Assembly (NCBI RefSeq): GCF_014648875.1
Contig: NZ_BMRY01000001.1
Location: 355,304 to 419,303 of the forward strand
Length of the DNA: 64,000 nt
Source of the DNA: Streptomyces parvus
Lineage (GTDB): Bacteria > Actinomycetota > Actinomycetes > Streptomycetales > Streptomycetaceae
Reading direction: 5' to 3'
Shown here piece after piece: positions 17,971-27,091 of this stretch. Under the pieces are notes generated by a model, which saw only the letters and a list, made by a program, of their open reading frames with translations, ran no database searches and had not been told where the DNA came from. The translations under genes and the position numbers were made by a program. Numbering within the stretch: the stretch's first letter is position 1; the number at the start of each line of letters is the position of its first letter.

Positions 17971-18760
17971 CGGCCAGTTCCTCCAGCAGTTCGGGCCCGT
18001 TGTTGCGGACGTTGCTGACGGTGGTGGCGACCGGATAGGCACGCATCAGCCCGCCGGGCGGCGGCTCCAGCAGGGCCCGCAGTTCGTCCTCGCCGGTGCG
18101 CGAGGGGTCCAGCCAGGCGTCCCAGCGGTCCGGGGTGAGCATGAGCGGCATCCGGGGGTGGATGTCGGCGAGCGCACCGGGCCCCTCGGCGGGGGCGACG
18201 GCCAGCGGTGTGGTCTCCGCCTCGGTGGTGATCACCGAGCACGTCACCCACCAGGCGTTCTCGTGGTCGCCGGGCAGGGTCGTGTCGCGCCAGAACTCGT
18301 ACAGTCCGGCCATCGCGAAGACGGAGCCGTCGGCGGGGGTGACGAAGTACGGCTGCTTGCGGGGGCGTTTCTTGCCCTTCTTCTCCTCCAGCTGCCGTTC
18401 CTCCGCGCCGGTGACCCACTCGTAGTACCCGTCGGCGGGCAGGATGCAGCGGCGCTGGACGAAGGCGCGGCGGAAGGAGGGCTTCTCGTGCACGGTCTCC
18501 GCGCGGGCGTTGATCATCCGGGCGGCGCCGTCGGGGGTCTTGGACCAGGACGGTACGAGTCCCCATTTCAGGGCGCGCAGCTGGCGAACCGGACGCCGGT
18601 CGTCCGCGTCTTTAACAGGACGCTCCAGAACCGCGTAGACCTCTTTGGTCGGCGCCACGTTCCAGTCCGGCTCCAGGGTCTCGGTGGGCTCCCACTTCTC
18701 GACACCGAAGAGTCCGGTCAGGTCCTCGGGCTTCCGACTCGCTGCATACCGTCCGCACAT
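17945..18760 (-). CDS. SRAP domain protein (YedK/HMCES-like abasic-site peptidase)
   Basis: A 271-residue SOS-response-associated peptidase. After Met removal the catalytic Cys2 (MCGRYAASRKPEDL) would form the DNA-protein crosslink with abasic sites. The other active-site elements are visible: WNVAPT (Asn), MINARAETV, ADGYYEWV (Glu) and the late histidine in IHPRMPLML. An inserted basic stretch (EEKKGKKRPRKQ) lies after the Glu motif. Divergent from the M50 protease gene with short spacing. In M. tuberculosis an SRAP gene also lies close to aroA (memory). Its 3' end is tandemly repeated. Confidence 0.92.
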   Translation of the reverse strand: MCGRYAASRKPEDLTGLFGVEKWEPTETLEPDWNVAPTKEVYAVLERPVKDADDRRPVRQLRALKWGLVPSWSKTPDGAARMINARAETVHEKPSFRRAFVQRRCILPADGYYEWVTGAEERQLEEKKGKKRPRKQPYFVTPADGSVFAMAGLYEFWRDTTLPGDHENAWWVTCSVITTEAETTPLAVAPAEGPGALADIHPRMPLMLTPDRWDAWLDPSRTGEDELRALLEPPPGGLMRAYPVATTVSNVRNNGPELLEELAAPEESTLF

Positions 18761-18813
18761 AAGTGCCAGACTGCCACGACCGCCCGCCCCGACCGCAAGG
18801 AGTCGCCCGGCCG

Positions 18814-19527
18814 ATGAACAGCACCGAATTGGGCGATCTGTGGGATCGCGTGACCGGAACCCAGCCCGCCCCCGAGCAGTGGCTGGTGGTGGTGACGGCG
18901 ACGCTCGCGCTCATCGCGGTCGTACCGAATCCGATATGGCGGCTCGCCCGCAACACGATCACCATCGCGCACGAGGGCGGCCACGGGCTGGTGGCCCTGC
19001 TCACCGGGCGACAGCTCTCCGGCATCCGGCTGCACTCGGACACCAGCGGGCTGACCGTGAGCCGCGGCAAGCCGACGGGGATCGGCATGATCCTCACGGC
19101 GGCGGCGGGCTACACGGCTCCGTCCCTGCTGGGCCTGGGCGGCGCCTGGCTGCTGACGAACGGCAGGATCACCCTCCTGCTGTGGGTGGCGACGGCCCTG
19201 CTCGCAGTGATGCTGGTGATGATCCGCAATGTGTACGGGGCCCTCACCGTCATCCTGACCGGCACCACGTTCCTCCTGGTGTCCTGGCTGGCCTCCTCCG
19301 ACGTGCAGTCGGCGTTCGCGTACGTGGTGGTGTGGTTCCTGCTGCTGGGCGGGGTGCGGCCGCCGTTCGAGCTCCAGTCCAAGCGGCGGTACGGCGGCGC
19401 CCCGGACTCCGACGCGGACCAGCTGGCCCGGCTGACGCACGCCCCGGCGGTGCTGTGGCTGTTCCTCTTCCACGCGGTGTCGCTGTGCTCGCTGATCGGC
19501 GGCGGACGGTGGCTGCTGGGCTGGTGA
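18814..19527 (+). CDS. M50B-family membrane metalloprotease
   Basis: A 237-residue integral membrane protein. ATG at 18814 follows CAAGGAG by 11 bases. The zinc site HEGGH sits in TITIAHEGGHGLVALLTGR after the first membrane span (VVVTATLALIAVVPNP); about six spans follow (ILTAAAGYTAPSLLGLGGAWLL, ITLLLWVATALLAVMLVMI, VILTGTTFLLVSWLA...). Family members are intramembrane proteases, here of the compact M50B type found in actinobacteria, with unknown substrate. Being next to sigR-rsrA is suggestive of a role in signalling but RsrA is soluble, so no link is claimed. Confidence 0.8.
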   Translation: MNSTELGDLWDRVTGTQPAPEQWLVVVTATLALIAVVPNPIWRLARNTITIAHEGGHGLVALLTGRQLSGIRLHSDTSGLTVSRGKPTGIGMILTAAAGYTAPSLLGLGGAWLLTNGRITLLLWVATALLAVMLVMIRNVYGALTVILTGTTFLLVSWLASSDVQSAFAYVVVWFLLLGGVRPPFELQSKRRYGGAPDSDADQLARLTHAPAVLWLFLFHAVSLCSLIGGGRWLLGW

Positions 19528-19665
19528 TACGGGGCGACCGCTCCGTCCGCGCCACTCCTGGGATCCGGGCCGGCCGCTCCGGTCCGTACCACTCGCTGAT
19601 TACGGGATGGTTTCCGCCCCTTTGGCCAGGATCCGGGTCGGCGTAAAGCCACTAAAGTGATGGCC

Positions 19666-21018
19666 ATGACCGAGAGTTCCGTGCAGCCCGCCCTCTGGCC
19701 CGCCCCCCATGCGAGCGGGGCCGTCGACGCCACCGTCACCGTGCCCGGATCGAAATCGGTCACCAACCGCGCGCTCGTGCTGGCCTCGCTGGCCGCCGAG
19801 CCGGGCTGGCTGCGCCGCCCGCTGCGCTCCCGCGACACCCTGCTCATGGCCGAGGCGCTGCGGGCCATGGGCGTCGGCATCGAGGAGACCGTCTCCTCCT
19901 CGTCCGCGAGCAGCCCGTCCGCCGCCGCCTCCCCGGACAGCTCGGGCGAGGCCTGGCGGGTCATCCCGGCGGGGCTGCACGGCCCGGCCACGGTCGACGT
20001 CGGCAACGCGGGCACGGTCATGCGCTTCCTGCCGCCCGTCGCCACGCTCGCCGACGGCCCGATCCGCTTCGACGGCGATCCCCGCTCCTACGAGCGCCCG
20101 CTGACCGGCGTGATCGAGGGGCTGCGGGCGCTCGGCGCGCGGATCGACGACGACGGGCGCGGCGCGCTGCCGCTGACCGTGCACGGCGGCGGGGCGCTGG
20201 AGGGCGGCCCGGTCTCGATCGACGCCTCGTCGTCCTCGCAGTTCGTCTCGGCGCTGCTGCTGTCGGGGCCGCGGTTCAACCAGGGGGTGGAGGTCCGGCA
20301 CACCGGGGCCGTGCTCCCCTCGATGCCGCACATCCGGATGACCGTCGACATGCTGCGGGCCGTCGGCGCCCAGGTGGACGAGCCGGAGACGGGCGGCGAG
20401 CCCAACGTCTGGCGGGTCTCCCCCTCGGCCCTGCTCGGCCGCGACCTGACGATCGAGCCGGACCTGTCCAACGCCCAGCCGTTCCTGGCCGCGGCCCTGG
20501 TGACCGGCGGCCGGGTCACGATCCCGGACTGGCCCGAGCGCACCACCCAGCCGGGCGACGCGCTGCGCGAGATCTTCACGGCGATGGGCGGCTCCTGCGA
20601 GCTGACCGAGCGTGGACTGACCTTCACGGGTACGGGCCGGATCCACGGCATCGACGTGGACCTCGGCGAGGTCGGCGAGCTGACCCCGGGCATCGCGGCG
20701 GTCGCCGCCCTGGCCGACTCCCCCTCCACGCTGAGCGGGGTGGCCCATCTGCGGCTGCACGAGACGGACCGGCTGGCCGCGCTGACGAAGGAGATCAACG
20801 AGCTGGGCGGTGATGTCACCGAGACCGCCGACGGGCTGCACATCCGCCCGCGCCCGCTGCACGGCGGCGTCTTCCACACGTACGACGACCACCGCATGGC
20901 CACCGCCGGGGCGATCATCGGCCTGGCGGTGAAGGGCGTGGAGATCGAGAACGTGGGCACGACCGCCAAGACCCTGCCGGACTTCCCGGACATGTGGACC
21001 GGGATGCTCGGGATCTAG
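19666..21018 (+). CDS. aroA: 3-phosphoshikimate 1-carboxyvinyltransferase (EPSP synthase)
   Basis: A ~450-residue shikimate-pathway enzyme joining PEP to shikimate-3-phosphate. Signature motifs: [18 protein letters not shown] (S3P binding Lys), [28 protein letters not shown], the [10 protein letters not shown] loop, [13 protein letters not shown] and [12 protein letters not shown]. Three starts are close together (GTG 19657, ATG 19660, ATG 19666); I use the last, which gives the usual MTESS N-terminus. An Ser/Ala-rich insertion ([17 protein letters not shown], residues ~77-95) is longer than in most AroA. rsgA follows after 3 bp. Confidence 0.95.
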   Translation: MTESSVQPALWPAPHASGAVDATVTVPGSKSVTNRALVLASLAAEPGWLRRPLRSRDTLLMAEALRAMGVGIEETVSSSSASSPSAAASPDSSGEAWRVIPAGLHGPATVDVGNAGTVMRFLPPVATLADGPIRFDGDPRSYERPLTGVIEGLRALGARIDDDGRGALPLTVHGGGALEGGPVSIDASSSSQFVSALLLSGPRFNQGVEVRHTGAVLPSMPHIRMTVDMLRAVGAQVDEPETGGEPNVWRVSPSALLGRDLTIEPDLSNAQPFLAAALVTGGRVTIPDWPERTTQPGDALREIFTAMGGSCELTERGLTFTGTGRIHGIDVDLGEVGELTPGIAAVAALADSPSTLSGVAHLRLHETDRLAALTKEINELGGDVTETADGLHIRPRPLHGGVFHTYDDHRMATAGAIIGLAVKGVEIENVGTTAKTLPDFPDMWTGMLGI

Positions 21019-21021
21019 ATC

Positions 21022-22038
21022 ATGCGCCGCTACGGGAAGAACCCCGACGAGGACGACATCCGCGTCCGCCCCAACCGCAAGGGCAACCGGCCGCGTACGC
21101 ACATCCGGCCCAAGCACGAGGACGCCGAGGACGGCATGGTCCTCACCGTCGACCGGGGCCGGCTCACCTGTCTCGTCGACGGCCGGACCGTGGTCGCGAT
21201 GAAGGCCCGTGAGCTGGGACGCAAGGCCGCCGTGGTGGGCGACACCGTCTCCATCGTCGGTGACCTCTCCGGCGAGAAGGACACCCTGGCCCGGATCGTG
21301 CGGATCGCCCCGCGCCGTACGGTGCTGCGCCGCACGGCCGACGACGACGATCCGTACGAGCGCGTGGTCGTCGCCAACGCCGACCAGCTGGCGATCGTCA
21401 CGGCGCTGGCCGACCCGGAGCCCCGGCCGCGCATGATCGACCGCTGTCTCGTGGCGGCGTACGACGGCGGGCTCACCCCGCTCCTCGTGCTGACCAAGTC
21501 CGACCTGGCGTCGCCGGACAAGCTGCTGGAGGCGTACACCCCGCTCGGCGTCCCGTACATCGTGACCAGCCGCGAGGAACTGGAGAACGGGGACGCGGCG
21601 GAGCGGGTGCGCGAGCTGTTGGAGGGCAAGGTCACCGCCTTCGTCGGGCACTCCGGGGTCGGCAAGACGACCCTGGTCAACGCCCTGGTGCCGGAGGACC
21701 GGCGGCGGACCACGGGCAACGTCAACGCGGTCACCGGCCGGGGCCGGCACACCACCACCTCGGCCCTCGCGCTGCCGCTGCCCGGCGACCGGGGCTGGGT
21801 GGTCGACACCCCGGGCGTGCGCTCCTTCGGGCTGCACCACGTCGACCCGTCGCGCGTCATCCACGCCTTCCCGGACCTCGAGCCGGGCACCGAGGAGTGC
21901 CCGCGCGGCTGCACCCACGACGGGAACCAGCCCGAGTGCGCGCTGGACGCCTGGGTGGCCGAGGGACACGCCGACCCGGCGCGCCTGGACTCCCTGCGCC
22001 GGCTCCTCGCCACCCGCGAGAGGCGCGAGGGCGACTGA
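21022..22038 (+). CDS. rsgA: Ribosome small-subunit-dependent GTPase RsgA
   Basis: A 338-residue circularly permuted GTPase of 30S maturation. Motif order is permuted: G4 TKSD (158-161) comes before G1 GHSGVGKT (209-216) and G3 DTPGVRSFG. An N-terminal OB domain (VDRGRLTCLVDGRTVVAMKAREL...) and a C-terminal zinc site (EECPRGCTHDGNQPECAL; Cys-Cys-His-Cys) complete the architecture. It starts three bases after aroA, so the two are cotranscribed; the same pair is adjacent in mycobacteria as I recall. Confidence 0.95.
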   Translation: MRRYGKNPDEDDIRVRPNRKGNRPRTHIRPKHEDAEDGMVLTVDRGRLTCLVDGRTVVAMKARELGRKAAVVGDTVSIVGDLSGEKDTLARIVRIAPRRTVLRRTADDDDPYERVVVANADQLAIVTALADPEPRPRMIDRCLVAAYDGGLTPLLVLTKSDLASPDKLLEAYTPLGVPYIVTSREELENGDAAERVRELLEGKVTAFVGHSGVGKTTLVNALVPEDRRRTTGNVNAVTGRGRHTTTSALALPLPGDRGWVVDTPGVRSFGLHHVDPSRVIHAFPDLEPGTEECPRGCTHDGNQPECALDAWVAEGHADPARLDSLRRLLATRERREGD

Positions 22039-22196
22039 CGCCTCATCCGGCCGCAATCGGTCGGGGCGGCGTGGGCATGTTTGCGAGCTTCAACGACCGG
22101 TAAAGGCATAATCGCACCGAGTGAGCGGTGCATCACGCCGCCCACCCGGTACGTTCGCGAACCGAAGCCGGTCACCTACGCGGGAGGCAACTGACG

Positions 22197-22520
22197 ATGG
22201 CGTGGCTGCTGGTCGTGGTCGCAGGACTGCTGGAGACCGGCTTCGCCGTGTGTCTGAAGCTCTCCCACGGGTTCACCCGGCTCTGGCCGACGATCGCGTT
22301 CGCCGCGTTCGCTCTCGGCAGTTTCGGTCTGCTGACCCTGGCGCTGAAGAAGCTGGACGTCGGCCCGGCCTACGCGGTGTGGACCGGGATCGGGGCCGCC
22401 GGGACCGCGATCTACGGCATGATCTTCCTCGGCGACGTGGTCTCCACCCTGAAGCTGGTGTCGATCTCCCTCGTGATCATCGGCGTGATCGGCCTCCAGC
22501 TGTCCGGCTCGGCCCACTGA
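22197..22520 (+). CDS. SMR family small exporter, Gdx/SugE-like
   Basis: A 107-residue four-helix transporter. ATG at 22197 follows GGGAGG. The essential glutamate is in AGLLETGFAVCLKLSHGFT (Glu13), and the four spans are plain. The helix-1 pattern G-L-L-E...-L-K-L-S-H-G-F-T is closer to the Gdx/SugE (guanidinium) subtype than to the drug-exporting Qac subtype, but substrate is an inference. It is convergent with a TetR-type regulator that ends seven bases beyond, which may or may not regulate it. I saw no convincing guanidine riboswitch in the leader. Confidence 0.85.
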   Translation: MAWLLVVVAGLLETGFAVCLKLSHGFTRLWPTIAFAAFALGSFGLLTLALKKLDVGPAYAVWTGIGAAGTAIYGMIFLGDVVSTLKLVSISLVIIGVIGLQLSGSAH

Positions 22521-22526
22521 TCCCCG

Positions 22527-23108
22527 CTACACCCTCTCCCGCATCACCGGCCGCACCGCCTCCCGGACGAGGCGGAGCGCGCGGCTGTCCGCGGCGTCGT
22601 CGCCCGGCACCGGTGCGATCACACAGGACAGCGCGAGGCGCAGGACGATCTCGCAGCGCCCGGCGGCGACCCCGGGCGACGCCGCCGCCATCCGGTCCCG
22701 TACCAGCGCGAGCAGTTCCTCGGGGCGCGGCGACGGCCTCCCGCCCGGACGCCCCCGGGAGCCCGGCCGCCGGTCCGGCCGGGGCAGGCCCTCCGCCCAG
22801 TGCCCCGTGAGCAGCGCCCTGACCAGCGCGTCCTGGCGGGCGGCCCGGAGGGTCCAGAGCGCGACGGCGGCCGGACGGTCGGGCACGGGGGCGGTCAGGG
22901 CACGGTCGACCCCGGCGAGATAGCCGTCGGCGGCGCGTCGCAGAAGGGCCTCGGCCAGTCCGCCCCTGGTGCCGAACTCGTTGTAGAGCGTCTGGCGCGA
23001 GACATCGGCCAGGGCCGCGACGTCGACCATGCGCACGGCGTGCCAGGGCCGGTCGGCCAGGGCCCGGCGGGCGGCGTCGAGCAGGACCTCTCGCGCTGTC
23101 GGCATCAT
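22527..23108 (-). CDS. TetR family transcriptional regulator
   Basis: A 193-residue repressor-type protein. The N-terminal helix-turn-helix is complete: REVLLDAARRALADRPWHAVRMVDVAALADVSRQTLYNEFGTRGGLAEALLRRAADGY (residues ~5-63). The C-terminal ligand domain is Arg/Pro rich with no recognisable ligand motif. Two adjacent Met codons give possible starts. It is convergent with the SMR exporter and divergent from hisN, with about 120 bp to hisN. Target genes unknown; the SMR exporter is the obvious candidate by distance. Confidence 0.85.
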   Translation of the reverse strand: MMPTAREVLLDAARRALADRPWHAVRMVDVAALADVSRQTLYNEFGTRGGLAEALLRRAADGYLAGVDRALTAPVPDRPAAVALWTLRAARQDALVRALLTGHWAEGLPRPDRRPGSRGRPGGRPSPRPEELLALVRDRMAAASPGVAAGRCEIVLRLALSCVIAPVPGDDAADSRALRLVREAVRPVMRERV

Positions 23109-23227
23109 CGCCTCCCCCGCCCCGGGTTCCTCCCGTTCAGAGTTGAGGCGCTCCCGGGGACTGTCAAGGGTTCCGGGCGGCAGGGGCGCTGTAGCCCGCG
23201 TCCGGCGGCGCTGGATACTGTGGCGGC

Positions 23228-24028
23228 ATGCCCGACTACCACGATGATCTGCGCCTCGCCCACGTACTGGCGGACGCCGCCGACGCCGCGACGATGGACC
23301 GGTTCAAGGCTCTCGACCTGAAGGTGGAGACCAAGCCGGACATGACGCCGGTGAGCGAGGCCGACAAGGCCGCCGAGGAGCTGATCCGGGGCCATCTGCA
23401 TCGGGCCCGCCCACGGGACGCGATCCTGGGCGAGGAGTACGGGGTCGAGGGCTCCGGTCCGCGGCGCTGGGTGATCGACCCGATCGACGGCACCAAGAAC
23501 TATGTGCGCGGTGTGCCGGTGTGGGCGACGCTGATCGCGCTGATGGAGGCGGGCGAGGAGGGCTTCCGGCCGGTGGTGGGCGTGGTCTCCGCGCCCGCGC
23601 TGAACCGGCGCTGGTGGGCGGCGAAGGGCGCCGGCGCGTTCACCGGCCGCAGCCTCACCTCCGCGACCCGGATGCACGTGTCGAAGGTGGGGCGGATCGC
23701 GGACGCCTCGTTCGCGTTCTCCTCACTGGCGGGCTGGGAGGCGCAGAGCCGCCTCGACGGTCTCCTGGACCTCACCCGGGCCTGCTGGCGGACGCGGGGG
23801 TACGGGGACTTCTGGCCGTACATGATGGTCGCCGAGGGTTCCGTGGACATCTGCGCGGAGCCGGAGCTGTCGCTGTGGGACATGGCGGCGCCCGCGATCG
23901 TCGTCCAGGAGGCGGGCGGCCGTTACACCTCGCTGGACGGGGTGGACGGTCCGGACGGCGGAAACGCGGCGGCCTCGAACGGCCTTCTCCACGACGAGCT
24001 GCTGGGCTACCTCAACCAGCGCTACTGA
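23228..24028 (+). CDS. hisN: Inositol-monophosphatase-like histidinol-phosphatase
   Basis: A 266-residue Mg-dependent phosphatase of the IMPase fold. Metal-binding motifs: [43 protein letters not shown] and late [19 protein letters not shown]. In actinobacteria this subgroup is the histidinol-phosphatase HisN of histidine synthesis; the assignment here rests on motif resemblance and the recalled location of hisN near aroA/rsgA in Streptomyces. A hairpin at 24042-24076 terminates it. Confidence 0.85.
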   Translation: MPDYHDDLRLAHVLADAADAATMDRFKALDLKVETKPDMTPVSEADKAAEELIRGHLHRARPRDAILGEEYGVEGSGPRRWVIDPIDGTKNYVRGVPVWATLIALMEAGEEGFRPVVGVVSAPALNRRWWAAKGAGAFTGRSLTSATRMHVSKVGRIADASFAFSSLAGWEAQSRLDGLLDLTRACWRTRGYGDFWPYMMVAEGSVDICAEPELSLWDMAAPAIVVQEAGGRYTSLDGVDGPDGGNAAASNGLLHDELLGYLNQRY

Positions 24029-24041
24029 AACCGGGCCGGAC

Positions 24042-24076
24042 CGGCGCCGCTGAGCCGTGCTCGGTCAGCGGCGCCG
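24042..24076 (+). terminator. Hairpin terminator after hisN
   Basis: Stem CGGCGCCGCTGA / TCAGCGGCGCCG (12 bp) with an 11-nt loop, 13 bp after the hisN stop. Confidence 0.65.
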
Positions 24077-24249
24077 AACCGTGCCGCCCCGGCGGCGCCG
24101 GCCGTCGTGCGCGTGCTCGCGCACTCCCCCGGCGCGCGCCCGCCCACCCCTTGTCGACCCGCCCCAAGGGTGCAACTCTGAGAGTCCCCCTACTTGTGAA
24201 CTTGTGAATCGACTCACAGAGTCGGCTCACCGAGGAGGTGGCTCGATTC

Positions 24250-24654
24250 ATGCTCGTCCGTGACGCCATGAGCACGGTGGTCCTCACCATCGGCCCCACC
24301 CACACGCTCCGCCAGGCGGCCCGGCTGATGTCGGCCCGCCGCATCGGGGCAGCTGTCGTCCACGACCCGGACACCTGCGGGCTCGGCATCATCACCGAGC
24401 GCGACATCCTCGACGCGGTCGGATCGGGGATGGACCCCGACCGGGAGACCGCGTCCGCCCACACCACCACCGACGTGGTGTTCGCCGCCCCGGCCTGGAC
24501 GCTGGAGGAGGCCGCGGAAGCCATGACGCACGGAGGGTTCCGGCACCTGATCGTGCTGGACGGCGACGGCCCGGTGGGCATCGTGTCGGTCCGCGACATC
24601 ATCCGCTGCTGGGCGCCCGCCCGCCGCCGCCAGCCTGCCGCGGCGGCCGGCTGA
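24250..24654 (+). CDS. CBS-domain pair protein
   Basis: A 134-residue protein consisting almost only of two CBS domains: LVRDAMSTVVLTIGPTHTLRQAARLMSARRIGAAVV...LGIITERDILDAV and TTTDVVFAAPAWTLEEAAEAMTHGGFRHLIVLDGD...GIVSVRDIIRCW. ATG 24250 is used; an in-frame GTG at 24238 abuts the GAGGAGG motif too closely. CBS pairs bind adenosyl nucleotides and act as energy sensors; partner unknown. The upstream 200 bp contains a TTGTGAAC/TTGTGAAT direct repeat and GACTCACAGAGTC palindrome near 24195-24222, possibly promoter elements. Confidence 0.85.
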   Translation: MLVRDAMSTVVLTIGPTHTLRQAARLMSARRIGAAVVHDPDTCGLGIITERDILDAVGSGMDPDRETASAHTTTDVVFAAPAWTLEEAAEAMTHGGFRHLIVLDGDGPVGIVSVRDIIRCWAPARRRQPAAAAG

Positions 24655-24683
24655 CCCCGCCGGGGCCGGAACGACCGGTGGGC

Positions 24684-24705
24684 CGGATCCCCGCGAGGGG
24701 ATCCG
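24684..24705. terminator. Bidirectional terminator between CBS gene and catalase
   Basis: CGGATCCCC-GCGA-GGGGATCCG, a perfect 9-bp stem with tetraloop in the 77-bp convergent gap, followed by a C-run. Confidence 0.65.
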
Positions 24706-24731
24706 CCCCCCCGCCGACGACAAGCGTCCGG

Positions 24732-26183
24732 TCAGCCGCGAAGGGCCTGGACCGCGGCTTCCAGCCGCTTGCCGAAGTCGGCGTCCGCCTGGCGGAAGTT
24801 GTCGATCGCGCGCTCGGCGATGTCGTCGCGCGAGACCTTGGCGATGAACCCGGCGAGGTTCTCGACCAGCCGGACCTTCTCGTCCTCGGAGAAGAGCCGG
24901 TAGAGGTCGCCCGCCTGGACGAAGTCGTTGTCCTCGGCGTGGCCGGGCGCCTCGGTGTTGCCGGTGGCGCCGGTGACCGGGAGCGGCTGCCACAGCGGCC
25001 GGTCGGTCTGGGCGGGGCCGCCGAAGCTGTTGGGCTCGTAGTTCTTGGCGCCCTTGTGACGGCCGTCGTAGAGGAAGCCGTCCCGGCTGTTGGTCCGTGC
25101 CTCGGTGGCGTGCGGGCGGTTCACCGGCAGGTGGTCGGCGTTGATGCCGACGCGGTAGCGGTGGGCGTCGCCGTACGCGAAGAGGCGGCCCTGGAGCATC
25201 TTGTCCGGGGACGGGCCGATGCCCGGCACGAAGTGCGCGGGGCTGAAGATCGACTGCTCGACCTCGGCGAAGACGTTCTCCGGATTGCGGTTCAGCTCCA
25301 GCTTGCCGATCTCGATCGGCGGGTAGTCCGCGTGCGGCCACACCTTGGTGAGGTCGAACGGGTTGAAGCGGTACGTCGCCGCGTCCGCCGCGGGCATGAT
25401 CTGGACCTGCACCGTCCAGGACGGGAAGTCGCCGCGCTCGATCGCCTCGCGCAGATCGCGCTGGTGGCTGTCGGGGTCCTCACCGGCGAGCCTGTTGGCC
25501 TCGGCCTGGGTGAGGTTCTTGATGCCCTGGTCGGTCTTGAAGTGGTACTTGACCCAGAAGACCTCGCCGGCCTCGTTGTTCCACTGATAGGTGTGCGAGC
25601 CGTACCCGTTCATGTGGCGCAGCGTGGCCGGGATGCCGCGGTCGCCGAAGAGCCAGGTCACCTGGTGCGTCGACTCGGGAGACAGACCCCAGAAGTCCCA
25701 GACGTTGTCCGCCTCCTGCGAGCCGGTGTACGGGTCGCGCTTCTGGGTGTGGATGAAGTCGGGGAACTTGATGGCGTCCTTGATGAAGAACACCGGGGTG
25801 TTGTTGCCGACGAGGTCGTAGTTGCCCTCCTCGGTGTAGAACTTCAGCGCGAAACCGCGCGGGTCGCGCACGGCGTCGGCGGAGCCGAGGTTGCCCGCGA
25901 CGGTCGAGAAGCGCAGGAAGGTCTCGGTCTGCTTGCCGACCTCGGAGAGGAACTTCGCCCGGGTCCACTGCGAGACGTCGCGGGTCAGCGTGAAGGTGCC
26001 GTACGCGCCGGCGCCGCGGGCGTGCACGACACGCTCCGGGACGCGCTCCCGGTTGAAGTGGGCGAGCTTCTCCAGGAGCGCCTGGTCCTGGACGAGGACG
26101 GGACCACCGGGGCCCGCGGTCTCACTGTTCTGGTTGTCGGCAACCGGCGCGCCGGCCTCCGTCGTCAGCGGTCCCTGCGTCAC
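24732..26183 (-). CDS. katA: Monofunctional haem catalase
   Basis: A 483-residue small-subunit (clade 3 type length) catalase. Distal His54 in [13 protein letters not shown], Asn127 in [11 protein letters not shown], the proximal haem-ligating Tyr in [15 protein letters not shown], and the NADPH/structural stretch [11 protein letters not shown] are present. It removes H2O2 in the cytoplasm. Divergent from the Fur-family gene catR with a shared 164-bp promoter region, the standard arrangement in which CatR represses the catalase and itself until oxidised. The gene symbol is by family; S. coelicolor calls its CatR-regulated enzyme catA. Confidence 0.95.
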   Translation of the reverse strand: MTQGPLTTEAGAPVADNQNSETAGPGGPVLVQDQALLEKLAHFNRERVPERVVHARGAGAYGTFTLTRDVSQWTRAKFLSEVGKQTETFLRFSTVAGNLGSADAVRDPRGFALKFYTEEGNYDLVGNNTPVFFIKDAIKFPDFIHTQKRDPYTGSQEADNVWDFWGLSPESTHQVTWLFGDRGIPATLRHMNGYGSHTYQWNNEAGEVFWVKYHFKTDQGIKNLTQAEANRLAGEDPDSHQRDLREAIERGDFPSWTVQVQIMPAADAATYRFNPFDLTKVWPHADYPPIEIGKLELNRNPENVFAEVEQSIFSPAHFVPGIGPSPDKMLQGRLFAYGDAHRYRVGINADHLPVNRPHATEARTNSRDGFLYDGRHKGAKNYEPNSFGGPAQTDRPLWQPLPVTGATGNTEAPGHAEDNDFVQAGDLYRLFSEDEKVRLVENLAGFIAKVSRDDIAERAIDNFRQADADFGKRLEAAVQALRG

Positions 26184-26264
26184 GTGCGCCTCCTGCGTCG
26201 TATCCCTGCACAGCGGTCAAATTCTGTACAGCCCTGTCCCTTGGCCAATGCCGTTTCCGATCCT

Positions 26265-26278
26265 ACAATGGACAATGT
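26265..26278. promoter_or_regulatory. Putative CatR/PerR operator between catalase and catR
   Basis: ACAATGGACAATGT is an imperfect palindrome (ACA-TG / CA-TGT) in an otherwise AT-poor region, placed between the two divergent genes and nearer catR. Fur-family PerR-like sites are AT-rich inverted repeats of this size, so it is the best candidate for the CatR box; the assignment is inference. Confidence 0.45.
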
Positions 26279-26347
26279 CTAAGTCAAGCGAGCATCCAAA
26301 GTCACACCCGATCGGGACTCAGTCCCTCCACTGTTAGGCTGGGCTGC

Positions 26348-26767
26348 ATGAGCGACCTGCTGGAACGACTTCGTGGACGCGGCTGGCGCATGACGGCGCA
26401 GCGGCGTGTCGTGGCCGAGGTCCTCGACGGGGACCACGTACACCTGACGGCGGACGAGGTCCACGCGAGGGCCGTTTCCCGGCTGCCCGAGATCTCGCGC
26501 GCCACCGTCTACAACACCCTCGGCGAGATGGTGTCCCTCGGCGAGGTCCTGGAGGTCTCCACCGACCGCCGGGCCAAGCGCTACGACCCGAACGCGCACC
26601 GCCCCCACCACCACCTGGTGTGCGCGCGGTGCGGCGCGATCCGGGACGTGCACCCGGCGGGCAACCCGCTGGCGGACCTGCCGGCGGACGAGCGCTACGG
26701 CTTCACGGTCTCCGACGTCGAGGTGACGTACCGCGGCATCTGCCCGACCTGCGCCGCCACCGCCTGA
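26348..26767 (+). CDS. catR: Fur-family peroxide-responsive repressor CatR
   Basis: A 139-residue Fur/PerR-type repressor. Winged helix GRGWRMTAQRRVVAEVLDGDHVHLTADEVHARAVSRLPEISRATVYNTLGEMVSLGEV; regulatory metal site HRPHHHLVCARCGAIRDVH; structural zinc pairs CARC and CPTC at the C-terminus. PerR-like sensing of H2O2 by metal-catalysed oxidation is expected for the family; the adjacent divergent catalase makes CatR the natural name. A GC hairpin terminator follows directly. Confidence 0.92.
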   Translation: MSDLLERLRGRGWRMTAQRRVVAEVLDGDHVHLTADEVHARAVSRLPEISRATVYNTLGEMVSLGEVLEVSTDRRAKRYDPNAHRPHHHLVCARCGAIRDVHPAGNPLADLPADERYGFTVSDVEVTYRGICPTCAATA

Positions 26768-26778
26768 GCCGACCGCTT

Positions 26779-26809
26779 CCGGGCCCGCCTCTTCGACCGG
26801 CGGGCCCGG
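26779..26809 (+). terminator. Terminator after catR
   Basis: Stem CCGGGCCCGCC / GGCGGGCCCGG (11 bp) with a 9-nt loop, 12 bp after the catR stop. Confidence 0.7.
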
Positions 26810-26830
26810 GCTTTGCGCGTCCGGACACAT

Positions 26831-26869
26831 GACGAAGGCCCGGATCTCGATGAGATCCGGGCCTTCGTC
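26831..26869 (-). terminator. Terminator of tRNA-fMet copy 1
   Basis: Perfect 18-bp stem starting GACGAAGGCCCGGATCTC, 3-nt loop, six bases beyond the tRNA 3' end (minus strand). Identical to the hairpin behind the second tRNA copy. Confidence 0.85.
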
Positions 26870-26874
26870 TTCAG

Positions 26875-26948
26875 TAGCGGGGACAGGATTTGAACCTGCG
26901 ACCTCTGGGTTATGAGCCCAGCGAGCTACCGAGCTGCTCCACCCCGCG
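26875..26948 (-). tRNA. tRNA-fMet (CAU), initiator, copy 1
   Basis: A 74-nt cloverleaf on the minus strand, CGCGGGGTGGAGCAGCTCGG... with anticodon CAT in GGGCTCATAACCC, T-arm GGTTCAAATCC, acceptor ending CCCCGCTA. Initiator marks: first acceptor base C1 is unpaired (opposite T72) and the anticodon stem ends in three G:C pairs (GGG/CCC). CCA is not encoded. Confidence 0.95.
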
Positions 26949-27091
26949 TCGGTGAATGCAACATTACGTCAGCGGGTCGGACAGGGCAAATTCATTCACG
27001 CGGCCCTCGGGAGACCGGGCCCCGGCGCCAGGCATACCCGGCATCACACGGCCGAAAGGCCGGACCGACGGGCGCCGGTCGGTCCGGCTCG

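Noticed and set aside
22060..22196. Possible guanidine riboswitch before the SMR gene
   Set aside because: GTGAGCGGTGCATCACGCC and neighbouring pairs form weak stems, but the conserved guanidine-I, -II (ACGR loops) or -III cores are not present.
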